DNA of 64,000 nucleotides from Paraburkholderia megapolitana (GTDB taxonomy: Bacteria > Pseudomonadota > Gammaproteobacteria > Burkholderiales > Burkholderiaceae), in contig NZ_CP041745.1 of NCBI RefSeq assembly GCF_007556815.1, forward strand, positions 248,001 through 312,000, in the 5' to 3' direction. Numbering within the stretch: position 1 is the stretch's first letter; the number at the start of each line of letters is the position of its first letter. This document shows positions 54,282 through 62,638 of this stretch, piece after piece. A model generated the notes under the pieces. It was not told the DNA's origin. It did not search any database and saw nothing but the letters and a program-made list of their open reading frames with translations. The translations under genes were made by a program, and so were the position numbers.

Positions 54282-55059
54282 GCATCCCGCCGTCGACGAA
54301 GTACGTCGAACCGACGCTATAGCTCGCGCGCTCCGAGCACAGAAAGACGATGAAGTCCGCCAGCTCGGCTGGCGTGGCGAAGCGCCGGATCGGCGCGTGA
54401 TGGTCGGCGACCTGCTGCAGGTGACCTTCCCAGTCGCCGCCCGAATCGCTCGTGAGCTGCTTCGCCGTCTTGATCCAGTCGGGTGTCAGCACGAGGCCCG
54501 GGTTGATCGTGTTGACGCGGATGTTGTCGCCGATCAGCTCGTTCGCGAGATTCTTCGAGAACATCATCAATGCGGCTTTGGTGACGTTGTAGATTGGCTC
54601 GTAGCCGAGCGGCTGCACGGCGCAGATCGATGCGTTGTGCAGGATCGCACCGCCGCCGCGCTGCTTCATCGACGGGACGAGACCGCGCGCGAGCCGTACG
54701 GCGGCCATCACGTGCAGGTCCCAGTACGCCTGCCATTTTTCGTCCGGCGCATTCATGATCGTTTCGTTGCTGCCGGTGCCTGCGTTGTTGAACAGGATGT
54801 CCGTGCCGCCGAATGCGTCTACGGTTGCCTGCACGAGGCGGTCGACGCCTTCGACCGTCGCGACATCGCAGGCGACCGGGACGGTCTGCACGCCGTGCTG
54901 CGTCGCGATCTGTGCGGCGGCGGCTTCGAGGCGGTCGGCGGTGCGCGCGGCGAGCACGAGGTTCACGCCTTCTGCTGCGAAGCTCTCGGCTACCGCGAGT
55001 CCGATGCCGACGCTGGCGCCGGTTAGTACGGCGACTTTTCCTCGTAGATGCAGGTCCAT
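54268..55059 (-). CDS. Short-chain dehydrogenase/reductase
   Basis: This encodes 263 aa from ATG 55059, with AAAGGAGA upstream. The cofactor motif is LTGASVGIGLAV, the NNAG motif is present, and the catalytic residues are Ser in LHNASICAV, with YNVTK. The C-terminal VGSTYFVDGG is typical. Substrate unknown. Convergent with the GNAT gene. Confidence 0.9.
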   Translation of the reverse strand: MDLHLRGKVAVLTGASVGIGLAVAESFAAEGVNLVLAARTADRLEAAAAQIATQHGVQTVPVACDVATVEGVDRLVQATVDAFGGTDILFNNAGTGSNETIMNAPDEKWQAYWDLHVMAAVRLARGLVPSMKQRGGGAILHNASICAVQPLGYEPIYNVTKAALMMFSKNLANELIGDNIRVNTINPGLVLTPDWIKTAKQLTSDSGGDWEGHLQQVADHHAPIRRFATPAELADFIVFLCSERASYSVGSTYFVDGGMLNTV

Positions 55060-55240
55060 TGGTGTCTCCTTTCGTGTTTGAGTTGCGCGATGGCGCAATG
55101 TCGTGCTTGCCCATCATAGGACATGCCGATATTGCCGCGAAACGGTACGAGGTGCGCAGTGCGTGGTGAGGCGCGCAACAGCAGAACGCCGCTGGACAGA
55201 GAACAGAGAGGGAAGTACGAGAAGAAACCCTTTGCGGCGA

Positions 55241-55274
55241 AACGGTCTGCGCAGCGTTCGCTGCGCAGACCGTT
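55241..55274 (-). terminator. Long perfect hairpin downstream of the TTG-start acetyltransferase
   Basis: AACGGTCTGCGCAGCG (55241-55256) and CGCTGCGCAGACCGTT (55259-55274) are perfect 16-bp inverted repeats with a 2-base centre (about 4-base loop in practice). It begins 5 bp beyond the stop of the acetyltransferase gene read on the minus strand. The following minus-strand bases are only weakly T-rich, so an intrinsic terminator or mRNA-end stabiliser is likely. Confidence 0.6.
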
Positions 55275-55279
55275 GCTGG

Positions 55280-56020
55280 TTAATCGGCCGTATCGTCCGC
55301 AGCAGAACGCCGCGCCGCAATCAAATCAGCGAGCCGCGCGACCTGCTGTCCTTCGGCAGTGAAATTATCGGCGGCGAGCCAATCCTCGAAGCCTTGCCGG
55401 ATGGCCGGCCACTCGCGATCGATGATCGAGAACCACGCCGTGTCGCGGTTGCGCCCCCGGTAGACGACCACCTGCCGGAACAACCCCTCGTACGTGAACC
55501 CATACCGCGCGGCGGCGACGCGCGACGGCGCATTCAGCGCGTCGCATTTCCATTCGAAGCGGCGGTTGCCGAGGTCTTCGAACACGTGCTTCATCGTCAG
55601 ATACATCGCGTCGGTTGCGGTGCGGCTCTTCTGTAACAGTGGCGAGTAGGTGACGTGGCCGACCTCGATCGAACCGTTCGCACTATCGATGCGCATCAGC
55701 GCCAGCGTGCCGACCGCCTTGCCGCTCGCCAGATCGATCACCGCGAAATGCAGCGGATCGGTGAGCGTGGTCATCTTCGTGAAGTGCGCCTTCCAGGCTT
55801 CGAACGAATCGAACGGGCCCGCGGCGAGGTAGGTCCAGATACGCCCGTCAGCGGCTTTGGCGTGCGCCTCGTACAGGTCGCGCGCGTGACGCTCGACGTT
55901 CACCGGTTCGAGACGCGCATAACGCCCAGTGAGCGTGACGTGTGCGGGCGTCCGTGCGCCTTGCCAGTTCGGCACAGGCGCGCCGATCGACTGGCCGTAT
56001 TCGTTTTGCAGCGGTTTCAA
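55280..56020 (-). CDS. RimJ/RimL-like GNAT acetyltransferase (TTG start)
   Basis: This encodes 246 aa. The family normally starts close to a QYGQPIG-type motif, here NEYGQSIGAPVPNWQGAR. TTG 56020 is chosen because AAGGAG lies 6 bp upstream and the motif then falls at residues 7-13; ATG starts at 56065 and 56203 have no such site. GNAT elements are ASGKAVGTLALMRID, SIEVGHVTYSPLLQKS, RRFEWKCDALNAPSRVAAAR and GFTYEGLFRQ. Acts on an amino group of unknown acceptor. Confidence 0.85.
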   Translation of the reverse strand: MKPLQNEYGQSIGAPVPNWQGARTPAHVTLTGRYARLEPVNVERHARDLYEAHAKAADGRIWTYLAAGPFDSFEAWKAHFTKMTTLTDPLHFAVIDLASGKAVGTLALMRIDSANGSIEVGHVTYSPLLQKSRTATDAMYLTMKHVFEDLGNRRFEWKCDALNAPSRVAAARYGFTYEGLFRQVVVYRGRNRDTAWFSIIDREWPAIRQGFEDWLAADNFTAEGQQVARLADLIAARRSAADDTAD

Positions 56021-56271
56021 GCGTAGCTCCTTGTGGTGTGTCGGCGAACCGGCGGACGGTTTCATTGAGACCGTGCCATCGGCTCGCCGCATGAGACCGC
56101 CTGAAGGCCCGCGAAGCGGGATGTGCGGTCGTGCGTCAACAGCATACGGCCATCGCGAGTGCGGTTTTAGAGCCAATCGGTGGAGGCGCGCTGGGGCCAG
56201 CACCAGCTACTTCCTGGTCGATGCAACGCTGCACGTGCCGGTCGTCGACACAAATTGCTATGGCATCTTTT

Positions 56272-56288
56272 TTATACCCGGGTATAAT
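56272..56288 (+). promoter_or_regulatory. Palindromic operator overlapping a TATAAT box for the DUF2239 gene
   Basis: TTATACCCGGGTATAA (56272-56287) is a perfect 16-bp palindrome, and TATAAT (56283-56288) overlaps its right arm. It lies 32 bp upstream of the GTG start. A DNA-binding protein here would block the -10 region. A clear -35 is not seen. Confidence 0.55.
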
Positions 56289-56319
56289 TCGGCGCAATCG
56301 ATGGCTAAAGGAGCGGTAC

Positions 56320-56943
56320 GTGAATCGACAGGTAACAACGTGTACGGCGTTCGAAGGCGTGCGAAGGGTTGCGGCGGGCAGCCGGCAAGAGGTGGCTGTT
56401 GCGCTGAAACGGTTGGCAGAGATGGGCGAGCAGGGTGAGCAGCCGCCCATCCTGGTCTTCGATGACCTGACCAGCGAGCCCGTCGAGTTCGATCTGCGCG
56501 GCACCGTCGACGACGTGCGCGCAAGACTCGCCGGCACGGAGCCGGAGGTCGAGTCGTCCGCAAACGCGGATCAGGAGCCCGCCGACGCGACACCGCGCGG
56601 CCGCGGCCGGCCGAAGCTCGGTGTGGTGGCGCGCGAGATCACGCTGCTGCCGCGTCACTGGGACTGGCTCAATGAGCAGTCGGGCGGCGCATCGGTGGCG
56701 CTGCGCAAACTCGTCGATGCCGCGCGGCTCGCGAGCGAAGACAAGGACCGCAGGCGCGCTGCGCAGGAATCGGCCTACCGGTTCATGACTGCGCTGGCCG
56801 GCAATCTGCCTGGCTACGAAGAGGCGACGCGAGCGCTGTATGCGAATGACCGCGCACGTTTCGACAAGCTGATTGCAGTGTGGCCGGCCGATGTGCGGGA
56901 GCATGCGGGACGGCTGGCGGACGGTGCGTTCGACGTGCGTTGA
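56320..56943 (+). CDS. DUF2239-family protein
   Basis: This encodes 207 aa from GTG 56320, with AAGGAG 6 bp upstream; ATG 56131 lies upstream of the operator and is rejected. Family features include CTAFEGVRRVAAGSRQEVAV, VFDDLTSEPVEFDLRGT and the GRGRPKLGVVAREITLLPRH block, an AT-hook-like GRGRPK followed by a helix pattern (WDWLNEQSGGASVALRKLVD). The role is unknown; the basic GRGRPK and palindromic promoter could mean autoregulation (inference). Confidence 0.82.
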   Translation: MNRQVTTCTAFEGVRRVAAGSRQEVAVALKRLAEMGEQGEQPPILVFDDLTSEPVEFDLRGTVDDVRARLAGTEPEVESSANADQEPADATPRGRGRPKLGVVAREITLLPRHWDWLNEQSGGASVALRKLVDAARLASEDKDRRRAAQESAYRFMTALAGNLPGYEEATRALYANDRARFDKLIAVWPADVREHAGRLADGAFDVR

Positions 56944-57184
56944 GAGGCGCACCAAAACGCACGCCGAAACGCACACAGGAAAACACACTGAAACACCGCA
57001 GCGCAGTCATTGCAAACCACCGCCACCACCGACCAGAAACCCCCACATCCCCAGGACATCAACCCGATTCCCCCCAGCTTGTCAGCACCATTCTCACTCC
57101 GTACACTCGCGCGTAATTCAGAACAGCGCCGTCTTCACGACGCTGCCCAGGATCATCCCGCGTATAAAAAGGAGACCTCCCGCC

Positions 57185-58492
57185 GTGGCCAATACCTATT
57201 TCCCGCGCTGGCGCGCACAACCCAATGCCGCCGCGGGCCGCATCGTCGGTCCCGACGAGCGGCTGCCCTGGCCGCAGATGGTCGCCATGGGCATCCAGCA
57301 CGTCGTCGCGATGTTCGGCTCGACGGTGCTTGCCCCGCTCTTGATGGGCTTCGATCCGAACCTGTGCATCTTCATGTCGGGCATCGGCACGTTGCTGTTC
57401 TTCGTGATGGTAGGCGGCAGGGTGCCGAGCTATCTCGGTTCGAGCTTCGCGTTCATCGGGCTCGTGATTGCGATCACCGGCTATGCGGGACACGGCCCGA
57501 ACGCGAACATTGGGCTCGCGCTGGGCGGGATCATCGCGTGCGGCGTGGTGTACGCGATCATCGGCGCGATCGTGTCGGCGATCGGCACGACGTGGATTGA
57601 AACCTTGCTGCCGCCGGTCGTGACCGGGGCGATCGTCGCGGTGATCGGGCTGAACCTCGCACCGATCGCCGTGCACGGCGTAAGCGGCAGCGCGTTCGAA
57701 TCGTGGATGGCGCTCGTAACCGTGCTGTGCGTGGGCGGTGTCGCGGTGTTTGCACGCGGCATGCTGCAACGTCTGCTGATTCTCGTCGGCCTGCTGATCG
57801 CATACGCGATCTACGCGGTCGTGACGAACGGCCTCGGTTTCGGCAAGCCCATCGATTTCTCGATCGTCGCGCAGGCCGCCTGGTTCGGCATGCCGCATTT
57901 CACGGCACCGGTGTTCAACGCACAGGCGATGACCCTGCTCGCCCCGGTCGCCGTGATCCTCGTCGCCGAAAACCTCGGACACATCAAGGCAGTCAGCGCG
58001 ATGACCGGCCACAATCTCGATCGCTATGTCGGCCGGGCGTTTATCGGCGATGGCCTTGCAACGGTCGTGTCCGGCTTCGCAGGCGGTACGGGTGTCACGA
58101 CCTACGCGGAAAACATCGGTGTGATGGCCGTGACGAAAATCTATTCGACGCTGGTGTTCGTCGTCGCTGCGGTGATCGCGCTGATTCTCGGCTTCTCGCC
58201 GAAATTCGGCGCGGTGATCCAGACGATTCCGGGACCGGTGCTCGGTGGGGTGTCGATCGTGGTGTTCGGGCTGATCGCGGTGACGGGTGCGCGCATCTGG
58301 GTCGTCAACAAGGTCGACTTCTCCGACAACCGCAACCTGATCGTGGCCGCGGTCACGCTCGTGCTCGGCGCGGGAGATTTCTCGTTGAAGCTGGGTGGCT
58401 TCGCGCTCGGTGGTATCGGGACGGCGACGTTCGGCGCGATCGTGCTGTATGCGCTGCTGCGTCGTAAGCCTGCGCAGGACTCCGTCGTGTGA
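57185..58492 (+). CDS. NCS2-family nucleobase (uracil/xanthine) permease
   Basis: This encodes 435 aa from GTG 57185, with AAAAAGGAG upstream. About 12-14 membrane segments occur. NCS2 hallmarks are QMVAMGIQHVVAMFGSTVLA, GSSFAFI, VAENLGHIKAVSAMTG and GGTGVTTYAENIGVMAVTKI. Wording favours the UraA/RutG uracil group over xanthine/urate permeases. It is a proton-coupled importer. It is monocistronic. Confidence 0.9.
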   Translation: MANTYFPRWRAQPNAAAGRIVGPDERLPWPQMVAMGIQHVVAMFGSTVLAPLLMGFDPNLCIFMSGIGTLLFFVMVGGRVPSYLGSSFAFIGLVIAITGYAGHGPNANIGLALGGIIACGVVYAIIGAIVSAIGTTWIETLLPPVVTGAIVAVIGLNLAPIAVHGVSGSAFESWMALVTVLCVGGVAVFARGMLQRLLILVGLLIAYAIYAVVTNGLGFGKPIDFSIVAQAAWFGMPHFTAPVFNAQAMTLLAPVAVILVAENLGHIKAVSAMTGHNLDRYVGRAFIGDGLATVVSGFAGGTGVTTYAENIGVMAVTKIYSTLVFVVAAVIALILGFSPKFGAVIQTIPGPVLGGVSIVVFGLIAVTGARIWVVNKVDFSDNRNLIVAAVTLVLGAGDFSLKLGGFALGGIGTATFGAIVLYALLRRKPAQDSVV

Positions 58493-58510
58493 CGGACCGC
58501 ACTACATCGT

Positions 58511-60175
58511 TCAGCCTTTACCGCGGTTACGGCTCGTCAGCGCCGTTTCCGCGAGGTCCACTTCCCGCATCAGTTTGTTCAACGTTTCGTCGTTGATCTC
58601 CTGCGTGCTGCGCAACCCGAGCAGCGTCGCGCGTTCCGCGCGCATCGCGGTCAGCTTCATACGGAACTCAAGCGCTTCGGCCGTGCGCGCGGCTTCGCTC
58701 GTTTCCTTTTCGTCGGTGAGCGTGGCGAGCCGGCGCCGGTAGATGTCCATCACGCGCGCGGTGACGTCGGTGCAGTAAGCCGCCGCCGATTCGTCGAGAT
58801 CGGCGGTAGCGGTTTCATGCAGATCGTCGACCGCGCGGATGGCCGCCTGCGCGCCGCGCGTACGCGCGAGGCGCTCCTCGGCCGCATTCGGATCGCGCCC
58901 GCGCCGCCAGCCGCTCAGCAGCAGCGGCAACGCGATCACCGCCACCAGCAGCGACAGCAGTATGACGCCCGATGCGATGAAGATCGCAGTGTCGCGCCCC
59001 GGCAGCGCAGAGCCGTCGTCGAGCGCGACCGGCAGCGACAGAACGCCTGCCAGCGTCACGGCCCCGCGCACACCGGCCACCGTCGTCACCGTGACGGTGC
59101 GCAGCCCCGGCACCGCGCTTTCGACACCGCGTTTCGCCGCCCCGCGGCTCGCAAACCAGCGCAACAGCCACACCCACACGAAGCGCATCGCGTAGAGCGC
59201 GAGCGCTACCGCCGCAACATAGCCGAGCAGTTTCCACACCTGTGCGTTACTGGTGTGATGCGCATCGAGCAGCGCGCGGCCGAGCACGTGCGGAAACTGC
59301 AGCCCGAGCAGAATGAACACCATGCCGTTGAACACGAAATCGATCATCGTCCACGTGCTCGCCATGCGCATGCGCGTCGCGACAGCGGCGGCCTCGGCGA
59401 GCTTCGTGTAGTTCATCATCATGCCCGCCGAGACAGCCGCGAGAATGCCCGAACACTCGAAGTGCTCGGCGAACAGATAGGCGGCGAACGGAATCAGCAG
59501 TGTCATGACCACGCCGGGCGCCGGGTCGCCTTCAGCCGCCAGGTTCAGAAAATGCGCCGATATGAAGCTGAAGAGCCAGGTGACGGCAATGCCCGTCGCG
59601 AGTCCGCCGGAGGCGATCAACACGAAACTGATCGACGCTTCGCGTAACGAGAACACGCCGGTCAGCGCGGCCGCGACTGCGAACTTGAGCGCGACGAGAC
59701 CCGACGCGTCGTTCATCAGCGCTTCGCCTTCGAGGATGTGCATCAGTTGTGCCGGAAGCTTGTTCTTGCCCGCGATACCGGTCAATGCCACTGCATCGGT
59801 TGGCGACAACACTGCGGCGAGCGCGAAGGCAACCGGCAGCGAAATCTCCGGCACCAGTGCATGGATGAAGTAGCCCACCGCGAACACCGTCATGAACACG
59901 AGCCCGAGCGCGAGCATCAGGATCGCGCGACGCTGCATGAAGAATTCGCGCTTCGGGATGCGCCAGCCGTCCGCGAACAGCAGCGGCGGAATGAACAGCA
60001 GCATGAAGATCTCGGGATCGAACGTGACATGCAGGCCGAGTACGGGCCACGCGAGCACGGCGCCGATCGCGATCTGCACCAGCGGAAGCGGCAGCGAAAA
60101 CGGTAAGAGCCGGACCGCGATGCCGGAGACGGCGACCGCCAGCAGCAGGATCAGAACGGTAAAGACAATTTCCAT
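58511..60175 (-). CDS. CPA1-family Na+/H+ antiporter
   Basis: This encodes 554 aa from ATG 60175. It has 12 or so membrane segments with the ND motif in ALMNDASGLVALKFAVAAAL and LSPTDAVALTGIAGKNK. The C-terminal cytosolic region (about 440-554) is helical and charged (ATADLDESAAAYCTDVTARV). It exports Na+ in exchange for H+ to control pH and salt. It is divergent from the EAL gene, and is convergent with the permease 18 bp away. Confidence 0.9.
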   Translation of the reverse strand: MEIVFTVLILLLAVAVSGIAVRLLPFSLPLPLVQIAIGAVLAWPVLGLHVTFDPEIFMLLFIPPLLFADGWRIPKREFFMQRRAILMLALGLVFMTVFAVGYFIHALVPEISLPVAFALAAVLSPTDAVALTGIAGKNKLPAQLMHILEGEALMNDASGLVALKFAVAAALTGVFSLREASISFVLIASGGLATGIAVTWLFSFISAHFLNLAAEGDPAPGVVMTLLIPFAAYLFAEHFECSGILAAVSAGMMMNYTKLAEAAAVATRMRMASTWTMIDFVFNGMVFILLGLQFPHVLGRALLDAHHTSNAQVWKLLGYVAAVALALYAMRFVWVWLLRWFASRGAAKRGVESAVPGLRTVTVTTVAGVRGAVTLAGVLSLPVALDDGSALPGRDTAIFIASGVILLSLLVAVIALPLLLSGWRRGRDPNAAEERLARTRGAQAAIRAVDDLHETATADLDESAAAYCTDVTARVMDIYRRRLATLTDEKETSEAARTAEALEFRMKLTAMRAERATLLGLRSTQEINDETLNKLMREVDLAETALTSRNRGKG

Positions 60176-60560
60176 GGGCGAATTCGGAAGCGACCGTTTA
60201 ACGGAACGCCGCGCGCGGGCGGCCAGTGAAATTGAAAGGCGATGGAGCAGGCAGTGTAGCCCGATGCGACGGCGGTCCGGTGCAAAACACACATGGCGTC
60301 ACAGCCCGGTGATCACGGAAGCGAACAACGCGCATACGGACCACAATAATCGTTGCGCACTGTTGCGGTGCAGTGAACGCCCTCACGCGACGCACGAACC
60401 TTACGGTCGGTGCAGGCTTCATTGCAAATTTCGCCAACGCGTGGTCCGCTGTGCGCATGGAGCTTGCTTAACCTGTATCGATGACGCACATTTCGAGAAC
60501 AGACGCCGTGCCCCGTTTCATGCGGACTGCATCGGCGCTGCTCTCGCTCGAGAGGAATGC
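60176..60560. other. Intergenic region (385 bp) without a gene
   Basis: This gap separates the divergent antiporter and EAL genes and should hold both promoters. Short frames (for example minus strand 60198-60458) have no ribosome site or recognisable family. The EAL ribosome site AGAGGAA is at the right edge (60551-60557). I see no other element. Confidence 0.4.
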
Positions 60561-61838
60561 ATGACGATTGCGCAACAGGAAAGGACGGCCGTTGGGCCGC
60601 ACGGCTTCGAGCTTTCGGTGACCTCGGGGTTCGAACGCTACTCGGTGCACCACGGCGAGCTCACGCTGACCAGCGTATTTCAACCGATCTTCAGTCTGTC
60701 GCATATGCGGGCAGTCGGTTATGAAGGATTGCTGCGCGCGCACGATGCACTCGATCGCCCCGTGTCGCCGCTCGATGTGTTCGGCCAGGCCGCGCGTCTT
60801 GGCGAAGTGCTGCAGGTGGACCGGCTCGCCCAGGCGCTGCACCTCGAAAACTTCAAGGTGCTCGGTGCCGAGCGCGAGTGGCTGTTTCTCAACGTGCATC
60901 CCGGTGCGCTCACGGATCCCTATCATTCGGCCGCGCTGCTCGCGAATCTGCGGCGGCTCGATATCTCGCCGCGCCGTATCGTGCTCGAAGTGCTCGAGCA
61001 ACGGGCCGAAGACATCGAACGTCTGGCCGATGCCGTGCGGCAGTTCCGCGAGCGCGGCTTCCTGATCGCACTCGACGATTTCGGCGCGGGACACTCGAAC
61101 GTCGAACGCATCTGGCAGTTGAATCCCGACATCGTGAAGCTCGACCGGGTCATGCTGTCGCACGCCGCGCATCGCGCGGACATGGCGGCGATCCTGCCTG
61201 GGCTCGTTGCGCTGCTGCACGAAGCGGGCAAGCTCGTGTTGATCGAAGGTGTCGAGACCGAGCATGAAGCGCAGATGGCGCTCGCGTGCAACGCGGATTT
61301 CGTGCAGGGCTTTTTCTTCGGCCGACCGAATCCCGGTGTGGCGGACAGCGTGCAGGCCGCGCAGTGCATCGGCGAGCTGACCGATCGCCACCGCATACAG
61401 ACCGAAGCGCGCGAGCGGCAGAACGCGGCGCGCCTCGCGCCGTATGTACGCGCTTTCGAACGGGCCGCCGAGCGTCTGAGTGCCGGCGAAGCGCTCGACG
61501 AGGTGTGCTGGAATTTTCTCGCGCTCGACCACGCGGCACGCTGCTTCCTGCTTGATGCGAACGGCCGGCAGTCGGGGAGCAACGTCGTGCTGCGCGCGGA
61601 CCGTGCCGCGCACGAGACGCGTTTTCTGCCGCTCGCCGATGCACAGGGCGCAAACTGGCTGCGTCGGCCGTACTTCCGTGCGGCGATCGCGGCGCCCGAG
61701 CGCGTGCATGTGACGCGGCCGTATCTGTCGATCAACGAGGCGATGCCGTGCGTGACGCTGTCGGTGGTGACGCGGATCGGCGGCGAGACCTGCGTGCTGT
61801 GCGGCGATATCGACTGGCTCGATGAGGAGCGCATCTGA
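60561..61838 (+). CDS. EAL-domain cyclic-di-GMP phosphodiesterase
   Basis: This encodes 425 aa from ATG 60561, with AGAGGAA upstream. EAL residues are complete though the motif is EGLLR: Glu55, Asn111 (FLNVHP), Glu143 (VLEVLE), Asp172-Asp173 (LDDFGAGHSN), Lys193 (VKLDR), Glu229 and Glu232 (EGVET) and Gln249 (FVQGFFFGRP). It should hydrolyse c-di-GMP. Residues 290-425 form a C-terminal sensor-like domain of uncertain type. No GGDEF is present. Fourth base-pair neighbours suggest no operon. Confidence 0.88.
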   Translation: MTIAQQERTAVGPHGFELSVTSGFERYSVHHGELTLTSVFQPIFSLSHMRAVGYEGLLRAHDALDRPVSPLDVFGQAARLGEVLQVDRLAQALHLENFKVLGAEREWLFLNVHPGALTDPYHSAALLANLRRLDISPRRIVLEVLEQRAEDIERLADAVRQFRERGFLIALDDFGAGHSNVERIWQLNPDIVKLDRVMLSHAAHRADMAAILPGLVALLHEAGKLVLIEGVETEHEAQMALACNADFVQGFFFGRPNPGVADSVQAAQCIGELTDRHRIQTEARERQNAARLAPYVRAFERAAERLSAGEALDEVCWNFLALDHAARCFLLDANGRQSGSNVVLRADRAAHETRFLPLADAQGANWLRRPYFRAAIAAPERVHVTRPYLSINEAMPCVTLSVVTRIGGETCVLCGDIDWLDEERI

Positions 61839-61877
61839 GATCATGTCGTCTTTCTGTTTCGAAGACGACGATCCACC

Positions 61878-62585
61878 ATGCCCGCTTCCCCTGTTCTGCT
61901 CGAAGTCATTGCGACGGCCGTCGCCGACGCGCGGCTCGCCGCGCAGGCCGGTGCCGACCGGCTCGAAATCGTTACCGCGATGGGCGAAGGCGGTCTCACG
62001 CCGAGCATCGGATTGATCGAAGCGGTAGTCGACGCCGTGCCGATTCCGGTGAACGTGATCGTGCGCCCGCATAGCCGTTCGTTTGTTTTCGATGCGCACG
62101 ATCTTGCCGTGATGACGCGCGACGTTCGCGCGATCGTTGCAGCAGGCGCGCATGGCATCGTGACCGGTATGTTGACCGAGGCGCGTGAGATCGATTGCGA
62201 GGGGCTGGCGCGGTTGATCGATGTCGCCGGTGATCTGGCTATTACGTTTCATCGCGCGTTCGACGAAGCGCGCGATCTTCACGAAGCGTTCGATACGCTG
62301 CTCGGCTTCGAAGCCGTGACGAACGTGCTGACATCGGGCGGCAAACCTTCGGTACTGGATGCCGCCGATACGATCCGGCTGCTCGTGCAGCAATCAGCGG
62401 GATCGCACTGCACGGTGCTTGCGGGCGCGGGGCTGACTGTGGATGCGATTGCCGGTTTCGTGCGCGCGACCGGTGTCGCGGCGGTGCACTTCGGTTCGGG
62501 CGTGCGGATCGGCGGCAATGGTCTTGCGCCGGTCGATCCGCTGCAGGTGGCGCGCGTCAGGGTGCTGCTCGACGCGTTAGCCTGA
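61878..62585 (+). CDS. cutC: CutC family protein (copper homeostasis)
   Basis: This encodes 235 aa with a TIM-barrel pattern: LEVIATAVADARLAAQAGAD, RLEIVTAMGEGGLTPSIG, VNVIVRPHSRSFVF, ITFHRAFDEARDL, VLTSGGKPSVLDA. CutC was named from copper-sensitive mutants, but a direct metal role is disputed. It lies 39 bp downstream of the EAL gene and may be co-transcribed. Confidence 0.9.
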   Translation: MPASPVLLEVIATAVADARLAAQAGADRLEIVTAMGEGGLTPSIGLIEAVVDAVPIPVNVIVRPHSRSFVFDAHDLAVMTRDVRAIVAAGAHGIVTGMLTEAREIDCEGLARLIDVAGDLAITFHRAFDEARDLHEAFDTLLGFEAVTNVLTSGGKPSVLDAADTIRLLVQQSAGSHCTVLAGAGLTVDAIAGFVRATGVAAVHFGSGVRIGGNGLAPVDPLQVARVRVLLDALA

Positions 62586-62638
62586 TTAACATCACATGAA
62601 AGCGGGCGCCATGGGTTGCACGGCGCACGCCTTCGCGG

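Noticed and set aside
60468..62393. 641-aa minus-strand open frame
   Set aside because: It is antisense to the well-supported EAL and cutC genes, resembles no family, and is a typical artefact of GC-rich third positions.
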